64,000 bases of DNA from NCBI RefSeq assembly GCF_000764305.2, contig NW_025942407.1:62001-126000 (forward strand). Direction: 5' to 3'. This stretch comes from Hyalella azteca (lineage: Eukaryota > Arthropoda > Malacostraca > Amphipoda > Hyalellidae). The notes under the pieces were generated by a model. That model was not told the origin of the DNA and searched no databases. It saw nothing but the letters and a program-made list of their open reading frames with translations. Shown here in pieces: positions 12,280-31,519 of the stretch. Position 1 is the stretch's first letter. The number at the start of each line of letters is the position of its first letter. The translations under genes and the position numbers were made by a program.

Positions 12280-12430
12280 AAAGATGTGACTGTATAGGAC
12301 TCCATCCTGCAAGGAGGGAAGGTGTATTTGATTAGGACTCAATAGTGCCCCTATGGAAGGGACTGTATTTAAGGACTCTATAATGCAAAGAGATAAGAGA
12401 CTGTATTTAAGTAGGACTTCATAGGGGTGG
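12280..12430. repeat. Degenerate ~48-bp repeat (AGGACTCxATxxTGCAA...)
   Basis: About three diverged copies share AGGACT, a short spacer, then GACTGTATTTAAGTAGGACT-like text. The similarity is clear but loose. Confidence 0.6.
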
Positions 12431-14216
12431 TGAGGGTAGAGGGAAACTACGCCTCTATAAGAATGCTTTCCACAATTATAACATTACAACAATATTACGA
12501 CTCGACAAATACTTTATGACGATGTACATCTTTATTGCTCCACAAATCTGTCAGAGAATAGGCAATACTGTTCATCCCATTTGAATTTTTAGAATAATAA
12601 GTAAAATGAGTTTGAGTTAAGGCATTACAAGTCTACCCTAAGTAAAATCAAACATGTATTGACTTTTACAGTGGCCCGTTAAGGTATAAGGGCAGGATAC
12701 TTAGAGCGTTCCCTTTACATTTGCTTGGATTTTCCCATTAAACGTATAATTTGAAAGTAATGTATGTGAGTTATTACGTTTTCATATATAAATTTTCCAG
12801 AGTACAAAGTGCAAGACATTCACGTAAAAAAAAAAGATTGAGTACAGAATGCATTATCAATCAGGCAAAAGTTTCAGTACAGAGTGCATGTCATTCATGG
12901 CCTAGAGGCCTCGCAAACTAGTGCCCAGGTTTTTATTTTACATTCTAGTAGCCGGGTCTATAATCGGTCCCCGGAGTTAATACCATTAGCCGTTAGGGGC
13001 AAAACTTTTAACAAAACTTCAGTAAGCTCGCTATCAAGTGCAGTGTTCTTCAACCCTCGACTCGAGGATTTTTTCGAGCTAAAAATTTCCAGCATCGTAT
13101 TGTTAATAGCATTTGTTAAATAATTTAGCCAAAGTCGCCGCATAAGGGAAATGGTTACAGTAGACAAAATACGTTCCATTATCTCCAAAAACGAGCATTG
13201 AATGCAGTCGCTTACGAACCAGTAACTGGGTTCATCAGAGAGAGCGATTTTTAAAAGATTGCACGATTTTTCATGAATTGTTAATCAATATCGGAATTTA
13301 TATTAGGTGAATTCTGAGTAACTGGCATAATAGTGTACAGAAATAAAAATTGTCACAATTTATTTCACAAATAATTTAGGGAGAACCATTCGCAATTAAG
13401 GATATCGTAAATGGCGTGTCCATACTGGACGAAGCCTGCAACATCAGCCACATCCTACCCTCAGCAGCGCTTCGTGATCATCGTGATCAATCCTTCGTGC
13501 TCAATCCAACATCCAAAGGTTAACATGATCCATTAATCCTGTTATTCATAACGTGAGTAATCGTCCAGCTGGGGAAAGAACGTATGTAACATAGCCTGAT
13601 ATCAATATTATCAACAACGTGAGAAACCATTCGCTGGACAAACAAATTACTCCCAATATTAAAAAGCCACCCGAAACGTGATACAGTTAGCGAGAAACGT
13701 CTTGCTGCAAATTCAGTGATTTTCCCCTAAAGTTACTAATTCAGCAATGCTAATGATCTTCTTGTAACGTTAGTTATCTTCCAGAAACGTTGACGTTCTT
13801 CTAGCGAAGTTTTCAATATTTCAGCAAGTTCGAGATCTTACAGCTGAATGAGTGATTGTTTAACATCGATGAGTGTGACCCAAAACTCACGGTCCAGAGC
13901 CATCTCACCAGCTACAGCAGGACCTCGCAGGTTGCATATGGCGGGGTCTCAGGACGTCGCTGTAACCTGCTTACCGCTCTCCCCAAGTTCACAAACTTCC
14001 GTCAAACTTTCACGCCTGCACTGGCGTCATGTGTGAGGCTTTCCTTCTCCTAAGCCCAAGTTTCCAATACAACTCAGTCCAAAGTTCTACAATTTTACAA
14101 GAATATAGTTTTCCCTCTTTTTAAATTTTTGTGATATTTGCATTTTAATCCTGAATTGTGATTGGCCGATGATATTATTATAAAATATAACTCAGTACTC
14201 ACTGCAGTGAGTGAAA
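12431..14216. other. No gene seen
   Basis: Unique sequence with short ORFs only (up to 79 codons at 12884-13123; two overlapping frames at 13848-14053). No splice-site-bounded coding block stands out. Confidence 0.55.
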
Positions 14217-14321
14217 GAGAGCGCATTTTCTCGTCGACGAAAAAGTGAAGTCACGGACGGTCAGACGGACAGACATGGCGAGCACAATAGTGCATTTTCT
14301 CCATAAATGAGAAAATGCGCT
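14217..14321. mobile_element. Small TIR element (MITE-like), about 105 bp
   Basis: AGCGCATTTTCTC at 14220-14232 is matched by its exact reverse complement GAGAAAATGCGCT at 14309-14321. A second copy of the motif (TGCATTTTCTC, from 14291) also pairs with the right end to make a tight hairpin. Between them is GGACGGTCAGACGGACAGAC. The size and termini fit a miniature non-autonomous DNA element. No flanking target duplication can be defined. Confidence 0.5.
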
Positions 14322-14655
14322 AAAAAGTTAGCATAATAATTCAATTTAAAAAATGGCTGAACTAGCATTCGTGAAATTATAACAGATTTTTTGACGCTTT
14401 AAAGTGAATAGATTTCTAGGTATGGTAAAATTTTCGAGTTGAATTTAAAAGACAACGCCGACCGCTCACGGTCAGTCAGCGGAGCTGGAAGACAAGTAAG
14501 AAGTCATGTCCATAGAACCAGGCCTGTAAATAATGTAAGAAATAAACGCATGAATCAAAGTGAAAATGCAGAAAAAGCTGTAAAATGTTTTTACACGAAC
14601 TCGGATTCCGTTTTGAACAAAAGAAGTGAACTATTAAGTGTGATTGAAAACGAGC
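14322..14655. other. No gene seen before the gap
   Basis: AT-rich. An open frame from 14439 (about 72 codons) runs into the N gap. It could belong to something inside the gap, but nothing in the visible residues is recognisable. Confidence 0.5.
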
Positions 14656-15388
14656 NNNNNNNNNNNNNNNNNNNNNNNNNNNNNNNNNNNNNNNNNNNNN
14701 NNNNNNNNNNNNNNNNNNNNNNNNNNNNNNNNNNNNNNNNNNNNNNNNNNNNNNNNNNNNNNNNNNNNNNNNNNNNNNNNNNNNNNNNNNNNNNNNNNNN
14801 NNNNNNNNNNNNNNNNNNNNNNNNNNNNNNNNNNNNNNNNNNNNNNNNNNNNNNNNNNNNNNNNNNNNNNNNNNNNNNNNNNNNNNNNNNNNNNNNNNNN
14901 NNNNNNNNNNNNNNNNNNNNNNNNNNNNNNNNNNNNNNNNNNNNNNNNNNNNNNNNNNNNNNNNNNNNNNNNNNNNNNNNNNNNNNNNNNNNNNNNNNNN
15001 NNNNNNNNNNNNNNNNNNNNNNNNNNNNNNNNNNNNNNNNNNNNNNNNNNNNNNNNNNNNNNNNNNNNNNNNNNNNNNNNNNNNNNNNNNNNNNNNNNNN
15101 NNNNNNNNNNNNNNNNNNNNNNNNNNNNNNNNNNNNNNNNNNNNNNNNNNNNNNNNNNNNNNNNNNNNNNNNNNNNNNNNNNNNNNNNNNNNNNNNNNNN
15201 NNNNNNNNNNNNNNNNNNNNNNNNNNNNNNNNNNNNNNNNNNNNNNNNNNNNNNNNNNNNNNNNNNNNNNNNNNNNNNNNNNNNNNNNNNNNNNNNNNNN
15301 NNNNNNNNNNNNNNNNNNNNNNNNNNNNNNNNNNNNNNNNNNNNNNNNNNNNNNNNNNNNNNNNNNNNNNNNNNNNNNNNNNNNNNNN
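14656..15388. other. Assembly gap (733 N)
   Basis: A continuous run of N. All open frames crossing it are meaningless across the gap. Confidence 1.
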
Positions 15389-16039
15389 GCAAATTACGGA
15401 CCAGGCAATAAGTCCAGCAGCTATCTCAATCAATCGTCAGCTATGGAAAGATCGGGTTCCAAAGGCCGGATCCCTTGTGAATCAAGTCACGAAAAGTTCA
15501 AGAATCGGCAACAGGCCATGGGCCTATTTCTTCAGCGCCGACACTTCTATTCTATTCTATTCTATTCTAAAAAGTCATCAATACCAATTAATAACCTCCC
15601 TCAAAAAAAGCTCCATGACAGAGAAGCAGCAGCCGCTGTAGAGTTTCGTGAAAGAGACATAGGGTGGCGTGATATTCTTATAACCTGAAGCTGAGATCAA
15701 GATTGTCTGGTTTTTTAAAGCCTCGTGAGAAGAAATTATAATTTTTTAATTGAGAATATCGTTGAACAAGACAGGATTACGACGAAAAGAAATTAAATGT
15801 GCATTCCATACAAATGAATTGGATGATTGCGATTGACGAGCCGTTCAATCGATACTCAGTGAACGTAATAACAGTGTAGCAATTCCTAGAAAATTTCCGT
15901 CATTTATTGCATTTCCAAGTGAATTTTTTGTGCCAATCATTTCAATTTCACGTTCAATCATTTCAAGTTCATGACCCCATCAGCCAATCACGAACGGCTT
16001 TTCTAGCTGAACCCGCCAATCACAGACGAGAAATCTAAG
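15389..16039. other. Post-gap sequence with (TTCTA)n microsatellite
   Basis: A readable frame continues from the gap to 15641 with no family I know. A pure (TTCTA) run lies at about 15546-15570. The rest is unique non-coding sequence. Confidence 0.55.
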
Positions 16040-16530
16040 CTACGTGTACATAGGAGGTACGTATACTTAGGACACTACGTGCACTTAGGACGCTATGTGT
16101 ACTTAGGACGCTATGTGTACTTAGGACGCTACGTGTACTTAGGACGCTACGTGTACTTAGGACGCTACTAGTACTTAGGACGCTACGTGTACTTAGGACG
16201 CTACGTGTACTTTGAACGCTACGTGTACTTAGGACGCTACGTGTACTTAGGACGCAATGTGTACTTAGGATGCTACGTGTACTTAGGACGCTACGTTTAT
16301 TATGACGCTACGTGTACTTAGAACGCAACGTGTACTTAGGACGCTACGTGTACTTAGGACGCTACGTGTACTTAGGACGCTGCGTGAACTTAGGACGCTG
16401 CGTGAACTTAGGACGCTACGTTTCTTAGGACGCTACGTTCATTAGGACGCTACGTGTACTTAGGACGCTACGTTTCTTAGGACGCTACGTTCATTAGGAC
16501 GCTACGTGTACTTAGGACGCTAAGAGTACT
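16040..16530. repeat. 18-bp minisatellite (ACGTGTACTTAGGACGCT)
   Basis: About 27 copies. Variants include shortened units reading ACGTTTCTTAGGACGCT and ACGTTCATTAGGACGCT. Each unit contains a stop in at least one frame, so no long ORF forms. Confidence 0.96.
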
Positions 16531-19361
16531 AAAGCGAGTTTTGCTGGTTCGGTCTCAGATATTTACAATAGATAGATACCTACAGAAGGAACGGTAGACT
16601 TGATACAATACGGTGTGCCATGGGATGGATGATACTTACGGTAACTTGCGAAGAAATAATGGAATTTAGTTTTCTTCACATTAGCGGCTGACGGAGGAAA
16701 TTTTAATGAAACTGAGAATTAACGAAAGATTTACTCAGAAATCACAGGCAAGAGCGACTACTATAATACAGCGGACAGCGATTGTACATGAGAAGTGGTG
16801 CACAGTGATACATTTTCAAAACAAAATTAATTGATTCAATTATGATTCCAACCGTAGCTAGCCTCATGGAAAATCCTTGAAGGAATAATTTTTTCATGAC
16901 CTGAATGAGACCATAAGACTTCCATTCAATGTCTGCACCAAAGCACACAATGGTCAGTATGTAAAAGAATAATGATCTATCAAAACCCCTCTATAGATTT
17001 CATACATTGTGACCTGTCAAATACTTAAACTTGAGTGCTAAGTGTGTAAAAAAAATTTCGACTAGGTAATCAGAATTAGATAATTTTTCAGAATTGTGAA
17101 ACCAAGCGCCAAGGAATCATTGCAGCAAAGCGCTAAGGAATCTTAGTTGTGTAAGCCACGCTATGAACCAAACGGAAACAACTATCAAGCCCTTATCAAA
17201 AACACGCACACAACACCGCACGACATCAACTCTTAAGACTAGATGAGATTCTAGGCGAATATAAAACAAACGTAAAAACTTCGCGACAATATTTTTGAGA
17301 TATCAAATGTTGAGCACATTTTAATCTGGCTAAGAATCTTCATGTAAATAAGCACCCATCGAGACACGACTTCATCGTCATTCTGTCACTGAGGGACCAG
17401 AAATAACATCAAGACCTCAGTACTCAGATACCAGATTAATTTGCTCATCAGGTAGGAATACCATTATAAATAAGATGTAGTTAACGACACAAACACTGAT
17501 AGAGCAGATTACATAATTTGAGAGTAACAAAAAATGAAAGTGAAGGAAGAATCTTTAGAACGTAGACTAAACGAACTTAGTGACCGCCACGACGCGTGAA
17601 GCATTTTGAGGCACACTGACATTTTTCCATTGTTTGTTCAAAAGTCACCACCAGAGCTGCCACATGAAACAGGGAAGATGAAAGTAAAAAAATACTCTGC
17701 AGTTTGGACATGCAGCGAAGGAAGTTTCTGCGATCTCCGCTGTTACGTGCTCGAATGGATAACCGATGAAGCGGTATGAAGAGAAGCATTAAGAACTGAA
17801 GGGACTATTATTGCTACTCACTAAACAACACAGAAGATACGAGACAAGCCAAACAAAACACTCACACAAATAAGTCGGGATCACAGCGCCAAGAAGATAC
17901 AAGTGGCTGAGGTAGCCAGGGAAATCTGTGCTTCAGTAGAGACGATACCTCTAGTTACGCCATTAGTATTACTGATACTGATGTTTTCAATTATCTCCTG
18001 TTTGGAGTGTGGGCTGTGGTGAAATTTTAAACCATGACAATTATTCCACTAAGTCGTACGCTTGTGCCACCACTTGGGACAACAACAACCAACATTCATG
18101 ATCAGGCGCATTAGGAGGGATTTTGGCGAGGTTTTCCTTTATACATACGAGGGAAATGTAGAGGAATGGTGGTGTAAAAATAAGACCAGCGAACGTGTTA
18201 TGGTTAAAGACGCTCACCACTGCGACGTCTGTCAATGTTATATGATGCTTGCTTGGCTTGATATTCTAAACCAATTAGTAATGCTATTTTTGATCAGATA
18301 AGAGCCAGGGAAATCTTCCAGGTTTTCTTTTTCTCTATAGAATTAAAACCATAATTATCAAAGTTCTAATTTATACATCTTGAGAGAATTGATTTAAACA
18401 TCAAGTATTCATTGATTTCAATTGATTGAATCATTGATTTCATCAATTGATCTATACATCAAGTATTGAGAGAGAATCGCGTTAGGTTGGAGCAATCAAT
18501 TAATTGGCCTTATATATAAAATAAAGTCGACTTTTCCAGCTCCACAACGCGTGCTCAAGCTATTTTTCTTCAATTACGCAAATAAAATACTTAAAAATTA
18601 AATGAGATGCATCCAGGAATGTTTGGCACAAGTCATGAGAAATTAATACGAATACTAATATTAAGTTTGGCACGAATTTCGAGAAAAAATTCTATACCAA
18701 ACCTTTCGTATTCGGCACAAATGTAAACAACTCCCTTGTAAGTAACTTGTCATGATCAGGAGGTCCCAGACAAATAATTTCAATTACTTGCAAAAACACC
18801 TACACACAGTCATCAGAGAGCTGAAAAGAGAGCAAGGCAGCAGCGTCATGCAGAAGACTTGTCATCATTAAAGGAAGAAATGGGAACCAATGAGGCAATG
18901 TGATGTTAATTGCAAGCATTGCATACTGCCTCATGTACTCAGTTGTTGACACTAACAAATGAACAACCATTATATGTCCACTACAGTCATCAGATTAAAA
19001 CTTCAGCAAAATTGGTATTCTGTTATCGAAATTCCGTTACCAAGAATGATACGAGTTTCTTTTTAAATCACAATTTTAAAATCAAAAACAAACTTCCAAA
19101 CCCGTCAGTAACTAATAAAATCTGAATTTTGAGATTTTCTATTGTGACTCAAAGACTTCGTTATGTCGATGTAAAAATTTTTTTTTTGTGGCTCCACACG
19201 CTAACCACAAAGCCGCTACGCGTTCAGAGCAGCCTTGAAACAGCAACTTTTTTAAAGCAATTCGAAGACTGTCACTGATTTCTAGCAGCCTAAAGACTGC
19301 CACGGGTTAAGAACAATCCTGAAGACTGAGTCTAAAGACAGAATAATAAGACGGTCGACAT
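16531..19361. other. No gene seen; downstream flank of Zc4h2
   Basis: AT-rich unique sequence. A roughly 57-bp imperfect direct duplication (ATACATCAAGTATTG-like) lies at 18370-18480. The first part below 19362 is the expected 3' UTR of the minus-strand Zc4h2 gene, but I could not pick a convincing poly(A) signal. Confidence 0.55.
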
Positions 19362-25155
<5,794 letters not shown>

Positions 25156-26648
25156 AGTTTTTCGTTATTCAACGATGATTTGAGGTAAAAACAACGCACG
25201 GTTCTCAACCTAACTTTGTTAGTAAACATGAAACTATAGCTCCAAAGCTGTTAGATCGCTAATGAAGTTGGTGAGGTGGTCAAAATGATCAGTTCTGAAA
25301 TATTTTTAGTTGCTAATATAACAATAGACCTAAAAGGTAAATTAACAAAATACTTACGCCTTTAATTATTCATCAGACTCAAAACTAATTATTTGCTTAA
25401 ATTGCATGGAATAAAGCTGAAAATTTCCGAATATAATCAGTCATCGCCGTAACTTCATAGAAACTTATAAAACCTCTTATTGGAATAACTTTAGTTCTCA
25501 GCGATTACGTTTAATATATTTATACATATGCGGCCAATAACTAACTAATAACGTGAAGACAGTGTATTTTTCTGATGCAAAATTGGCAGTTCAGTAGAAA
25601 CATCTTTTTGGTGAATGGCTAATAAACAATTAAACACTTGTTGTGCCATGAATGAAACACAACTTTATCGCTTCAACACGTACATTAAACTTTTTATCAG
25701 CGCACAAGATAACTAAAAATTCATATAACTTAGCGTGTTTGCCAGTAAATCTAAACACGTAATACAAATCGTGTTCAACATCTGAACACCTATTTGTCCT
25801 AATTTGGGGATGAAAAGTTTACGCACATTCGCCAAACTGGTAAATTTTATTGCGATGAACTTTTACTCTACCAGTCTGATGTAAGTTGTGTTGAATTTGA
25901 GTCACGTCAAAGGAAGATATAATTAGTTAATTGCCAGCACTTCGTCCTCAGTAAAGGCTTCCTGCTAAGTTAGTAGCTGCGATTAAGATATTATACTTTG
26001 TCGCTAGAGACTCCTGACGGTCGATTAGTGAGGTAGCTGTCAACACGTTGCTTGTGGCCCATCCGTTTCAAGCATGGCGAGATGAAGACCGCTTTACGAC
26101 CGTTTTTTCCCTTCCTTCAACTTCAGTTACACTGAGGGTCGCAAAGAAGTGCCCAGGAAAACACAGGCAAATAATCTTCGAGTTGACTTTAGGGTTGATG
26201 TTCGAGTAAAAACAAATATCGCAAATGAAGAAACATCTAGCAGAGCAAGCGTTGCCGTTTGAAGCCATAGGTGATGATAGGAGCGAATGAGTTCGGTAGT
26301 GGCTATCACGTCGGCGGCTTGGTTGTTCTCAGCGTTGAAGCTTCCCCACTTGATGACTTCAATAAAAACCTTTGCAGGTGTGGGGAAAGTGGATGGCATC
26401 ATAAGCGAATGGAAATCTCATAATGATATTTTCAAACTGACATCACATTAAACATAAAGGCCAAAGTAAATGCTGCATACTTTGAAGAAGTTGAAACTTT
26501 TATAAAAGAAGTCCCACCATATAAATTTAAATCATATGTACATTTAGCGTCGAATTACCCAAGAATAAATATTGGCTCCTTCAAGTGGCCACAGTTTTTA
26601 TATACAAGTTGAAAATGGTTTATATAGTTAAGTTAAAATAAAGCACAC
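25156..26648. other. Upstream flank of Zc4h2, no other gene seen
   Basis: Should contain the 5' UTR and promoter of the minus-strand Zc4h2. No TATA box or GC island can be picked with confidence. The minus-strand ORF at 26127-26402 (91 codons) is of unknown value. Confidence 0.5.
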
Positions 26649-26768
26649 ATGCCAGAATATTATCGAAAACGAAGATACGACAGCAGTTACGACCAACAGC
26701 AGTTTTCGTCGCGACGCAAGCGTCAACGCGGTGGCTCACACGTACAGATTTATGAAGAGCCGCTCTGA
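26649..26768 (+). CDS. Small ORF, 39 residues, Arg/Tyr-rich, unknown
   Basis: Starts ATG with A at -3 and reads MPEYYRKRRYDSSYDQQQFS, then SRRKRQRGG and on to EEPL and TGA. The composition (RS, RRKRQR, Tyr pairs) is unlike the AT-rich chance ORFs around it. It recalls the basic N-termini of RNA-associated or LAMMER-type kinases, but I cannot assign a family. It could be a first exon, a microprotein or chance. It lies about 1.5 kb from the Zc4h2 start and points away from it. Confidence 0.25.
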   Translation: MPEYYRKRRYDSSYDQQQFSSRRKRQRGGSHVQIYEEPL

Positions 26769-29700
26769 ACTTTATCGTACGGAGTAATTAGAAGCGACAG
26801 GCTTGCAGACGGTAAGGGGGGAAGACAGAAGGAAGGAAAAGGGGAGAGGGACGAGGGAAAGTTTAAGGGAGCAAATTGTCCCGTGTGAAAAAAGGGTAAA
26901 TGGGTTTGGTGACATTGTCGTGAGCGTGAACGACGCTGGGTCTGAGACAAGAACATGTTTTGCACGAATACGTTAAGAGGCAAAGAAAACTTCAACAGAT
27001 TGAAGTCAACATTGAACAGGAGAACCATTTATTAAATAAAATTACGAAGCAATTATTACTTGCATTTGGAATATTATGTTTGTATATCACTTAAATACAT
27101 TATGTGGCGGATATTTTTCTGAATGACTTTTTACGAGGTATGACTTTCACATATTGCTCAGCTTGCCGTTAACGTATGCTGGCTGGCAAATTTCTTCGGG
27201 ATGTTTCGCAATGCTCAATCCCACTACACTCTGCATCGTAGGCCTCCTCAGTATTAAAATTTATTGTAAGTCAGAAACATTAACGTTTATGAACAATTAT
27301 ATAAGCAGAGAAGCTGAACATCTAGTAGCAAAACATGAAGCATCTTCAAATAATCCACCAGAAAACATACTGCGTGGCTAGGTACGTTACGTAGTGCAGT
27401 ATATACTGGTATGCATCATAGATGTTGCGTCTCAAGGTGCCCAGACACGGTGCAGTATCAGCAGGTACAGGCCGGCAAGGGCCAGGGTATCAAGGAAGTA
27501 TGTGGCCGGCGTCGGTACACAGATGTTGCGTTGTGCAACGCGCGATAGCGGCGTCTAGCGTAGGCGATAACGCGCCCCAAGATGCGTATACGGTGGAGGA
27601 AATGTACAATCTTCATCTCAGACGCTATTTCTTTCACCACTCTCAACATAACTTGAAATTTCCGAGCGAAGACATTTCAGGGGAATTTATAAGGAATTTA
27701 TGATAGATATTGGTAACATCAGTTTTTCCCGCTAGGGAATAATTGGTTTTAGCTGGCGTTGAAGGTTAATCAAGAATTATTGATTTACACACACTGCGTG
27801 ATCCATTTGCAGTGAATTTATTATCTATATAATTCACGAGTCTCAATTCATCTGATCATAACTCAGATTTTAAAAATAAATAGACTTTTCGACTCCTACA
27901 TAATATATTTAATACAGAGCCTTAACAGCTCCTTCCATCTATCACAAATCACACACAGGTTTTTATTTTTGTTTTCACCATGTCTGGGAATTCGCTCTCA
28001 CCACCAGAGTCATGTAGCGAGCACCCTCAGGGGCATGCTTTGGCGCGGCGCTTCTCCCGCTAGTTGCCATTACGTGTGGCATGGCTGGTATGTCAACGAA
28101 AATGTTACGTGCTCTCCTGCCCGGATACCTTATTGCAAATTATACCAGGCCTTCTGTCGGTCATCCAAAGAACATACATACGCCGTTAGTGCGTTCCAAG
28201 AAGTAAAGTAGATTTACGCGACGACTTTTCGACCAATCATCGTTGACCAGCAAAACCAATTATCACTCCGTGTTTTGAATTATTCAAGGGGTCAGAAGCA
28301 TCCTTCGAAAGCATCTTTTATTTTAAAACGAATCTTACTGTTGGATTTTCAGAGGCTGGAAGATAGTGAAAATAGTATTTATGAAAATACTAAGCATAAA
28401 ATTCCGTAATGATGTTCACAGCAAATTTTTTTAAATTTGCACTACATCATGTTAAAATAATGTTTGTTCAGCTCAGAACCATGTCAAATTATTGTCGGTT
28501 TGATCCTCATCCTGTTGAAATGGTATTGGTTCAAGTCGTGAGCAATGAACAGGATGATCTCGTCAGCGAGTTAACCTCGCCCTTCCTCAGGCGCCATAAA
28601 TTCCAGCGTAAAAATCGAAAGCCTCAATTGCGTTAACTAAGGCAAAGTTGTGAGCCGATTTATTGTGTTTAAAAAAACCTGGCTAATTGTCATCATTGGA
28701 AAAATTAACGCTTCCAACATTTTCAGCGTTTAGCTCAGCCGATCGCGGCATGACTAGCCTCGGAGTTATTACATCGTAACAACGAAAGCTTTAGGAACCT
28801 TGTTGCATGTCCCATATGCCATTAATAATATTAGGTGACATTTCACTGTAAATATCAACGTAGATTATATATATAGATTTCTTAATAATAATTTTTTGGA
28901 ACTTCGGGAATGAAACTGTGGAATAAAATCATGAAATGAACTGAATCATGACTGAAAATTTATCCCTGGACTAAAAATGTAAATAAAATTTGCATGAATT
29001 TGGATGTGAAAATATTTATATATGAAAATCACTGAACGTTATTTTAATTAAGGCATGAATTGTTTTTATTCCAAATGAAAAACTATCGTCATGTGCTTGC
29101 GTAGTTCATATACATGATCACTTATCCTACCATTGATGGAACAGTAGATGACTGTAGTGCGACCATTGAAGAACCATTGAAAAAATACACCCTATTTATT
29201 ATTAAGTAATTGACGAAAAATGTTACGGAATTGTTGTATGATAATAATGCAATATCAGATAGATGATAGAATGATTTTTCATTCATTCATTCATTCAAAC
29301 AAAGATCCCTTCAGTTGAATATTAGTGATTCATCTGTGGCAGGTTATGACCTGTAGCTGTACAGGTCACCTGCTTGGGACAGGGGTAGGACAAGGATCAG
29401 AAGACCTGTAATTACTGCAGACCTGTCGACAATTTCGTGTCTGTTAAAGGACGTTTCCGGTTAAGGTTAGCGAGGCTTCTTCCGTTCAAGTAACATGCGC
29501 GTAGGGGGGCAAATATTCATGAACAAACATAAACATCTAATATATTTCTAATGGTCATAGATTATTTATGATCATAACCTGCCGATTATGAACATGAAAG
29601 GTGAGCTCCAATACCATACGAAGATGTTAGAATGTAACATGTGACCTATAAACGTCGTGACACACTCGGAAGTTGTGATAGTGCCGATGATCTTCTGCAA

Positions 29701-30339
29701 GTTATTATTTTTACGAGCTTCTTGGATCGTCTGTCGATCGGTTTATCATAAAATAATTATTCGAACATCTCAGAAATAAATTTGGATGCCTTTTTTTGTG
29801 GTTATTTTGAATCACTCGATCGTGATCGGCTATTCAAATTAGATTGGAAACAGAGTAATCGAAGTAAACCTAATGGGTTCAGGAAAGTCTTATGAAGCCT
29901 AGTAAGCAATAGAGTAATCGTAAAAAATCTAACGCAGAACAGCTTAACGAAAGAAAATTTAGAGGGAGACAGAAAAATAAAATTGATTAAAATGGGAAAC
30001 CGAAAAGTTAAATGGAATCTATTTGTAAACAAATAAATGTAACCGAAGTAATTATAATGGCAAAAATTAAATTGAACGAAAGCTAATATGGGAAACAGAA
30101 AATCGTTCCACACTTGTAATCACATGTAACTCATGTACGGCGATCAATAGCATGTTAAGCTATTTCATCACATGTAACGCATGTAATAAAATTTATTTGT
30201 AAGCAAAATTCATATTATAAAACTAGCGGCATATTGGCCGAAAAGTGACACACTTTCTACGTGTACCGTTGAGAACTCCTTATTCCAGGGCAGACAATTG
30301 GTCCTGATTGGCTACACAAGGCAAAAAAGGTTCGCTATT
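26769..30339. other. Intergenic stretch, no supportable gene
   Basis: Mostly AT-rich. A (TTCA)n microsatellite lies at 29278-29297. Short ORFs (80 codons at 27969-28211, 93 at 27422-27703, 103 minus at 29802-30113) have no recognisable content. Confidence 0.55.
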
Positions 30340-30644
30340 TAGACAACTTCTCATTCATTTCTCTAAGTGTATGCTGAACAACTGCACCCCAGCAGCCGTA
30401 GTCTACAGAAGACCTCGTTCCAACTCAGACAAATGTATGAGTCAAATTGTCCAAATACTGACCCAGGTTCTCACATAAAGCCCGAGCAGAGAGCGGATGT
30501 AGCAATTAATGATGCGCTCTTTAGCCGGACCAAAGTAAGTCAGGATGACTCGTACAAAGGTAAAAAGTGGGTCGTTATTTGAACAGAATTTCATTCATTT
30601 GTGTGAGTGCACTCACCGGAAGTCATTCAAGTCTGCGGAAGACC
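30340..30644. repeat. Diverged direct duplication leading into an array
   Basis: About 110 bases near 30325-30430 (TTCGCTATTT...CTCATTCATTTCTCT...AGTCTACAGAAGACCT) recur in diverged form near 30570-30645 (GTCGTTATTT...TTTCATTCATTTGTGT...AGTCTGCGGAAGACCT). The second copy abuts the 18-bp minisatellite. Confidence 0.6.
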
Positions 30645-30915
30645 TGGCGACTAACGACTGCACAGCGACTAATGACTGCACAGCGACTAACGACTGCACA
30701 GCGACTAACGACTGCACAGCGACTAACAACTGCACAGCGACTAACGACTGCACAGCGACTAACGACTGCACAGCGACTAACAACTGCACAGCGACTAACG
30801 ACTGCACAGCGACAAACGACTGCACAGCGACTAACGACTGCACAGCGACTAACGACTGCACAGCGACTAACGACTGCACAGCGACTAACGACTGCACAGC
30901 GACTAACGACTGCAC
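30645..30915. repeat. 18-bp minisatellite (GACTAACGACTGCACAGC)
   Basis: About 15 copies with very few variants (AACAACTGC; one GACAAACGAC). In-frame readings give TATNDC on plus and QSLVAV on minus, producing 100-159-codon pseudo-ORFs. Confidence 0.96.
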
Positions 30916-31519
30916 ATGCGGGAGCTTCTACGTGCTTTCTGCAACATGTATTCTACCGACTATCTTATTAAATTTACCAATTTTTGCATTCAGAACGGAT
31001 TTCTTTGCGATTTCTGAAACTTAACTTTTTCTAACAATCATGCATAGTGAATATATAAACTTTTGACCTCAAAACTTGAAAAGTGTCCAACGGTCTTACT
31101 TTATACAGACATTATAGAAGATTTAGGAAAAATAATAACACGGCCACATGCAGACAACATTTCATTGCCTAATTGGTAGTATTACACTGACTAACGTTGT
31201 AGGTATTGTTAATAGAATGTTAGATGTTCTGTTCGCTTACAGTCTTTACACCTTTGCAAAGTTGAAAGTTGAAGTACCCAGACATGAAGCTTTCCAATGA
31301 TAATATAATTACATTCAGGCACTGTTTAAAGACAATTCAGATTTTTATGTTTATTAAACAGTTACCATATTTATATTATTCTAGAATAATGTTATTTAAG
31401 TTTGACAAATTATAATTACTGTCGCTGGGATCGAAGAGGCTGACCGCGGGTGGCCGGTCTTCCGGTGCCCCTTGCCACGTGCCCGAGCTTTGACCCACGA
31501 CGGGCATGTGGGTAGAACT
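30916..31519. other. No gene seen
   Basis: AT-rich unique sequence. A GC-rich patch at 31425-31510 contains near-complementary CCACGTGCCCG and CGGGCATGTGG separated by about 20 bases. Confidence 0.55.

Noticed and set aside
14439..15641. 400-codon ORF and its companions on both strands
   Set aside because: Almost all of the length is N; only the ends are real sequence.
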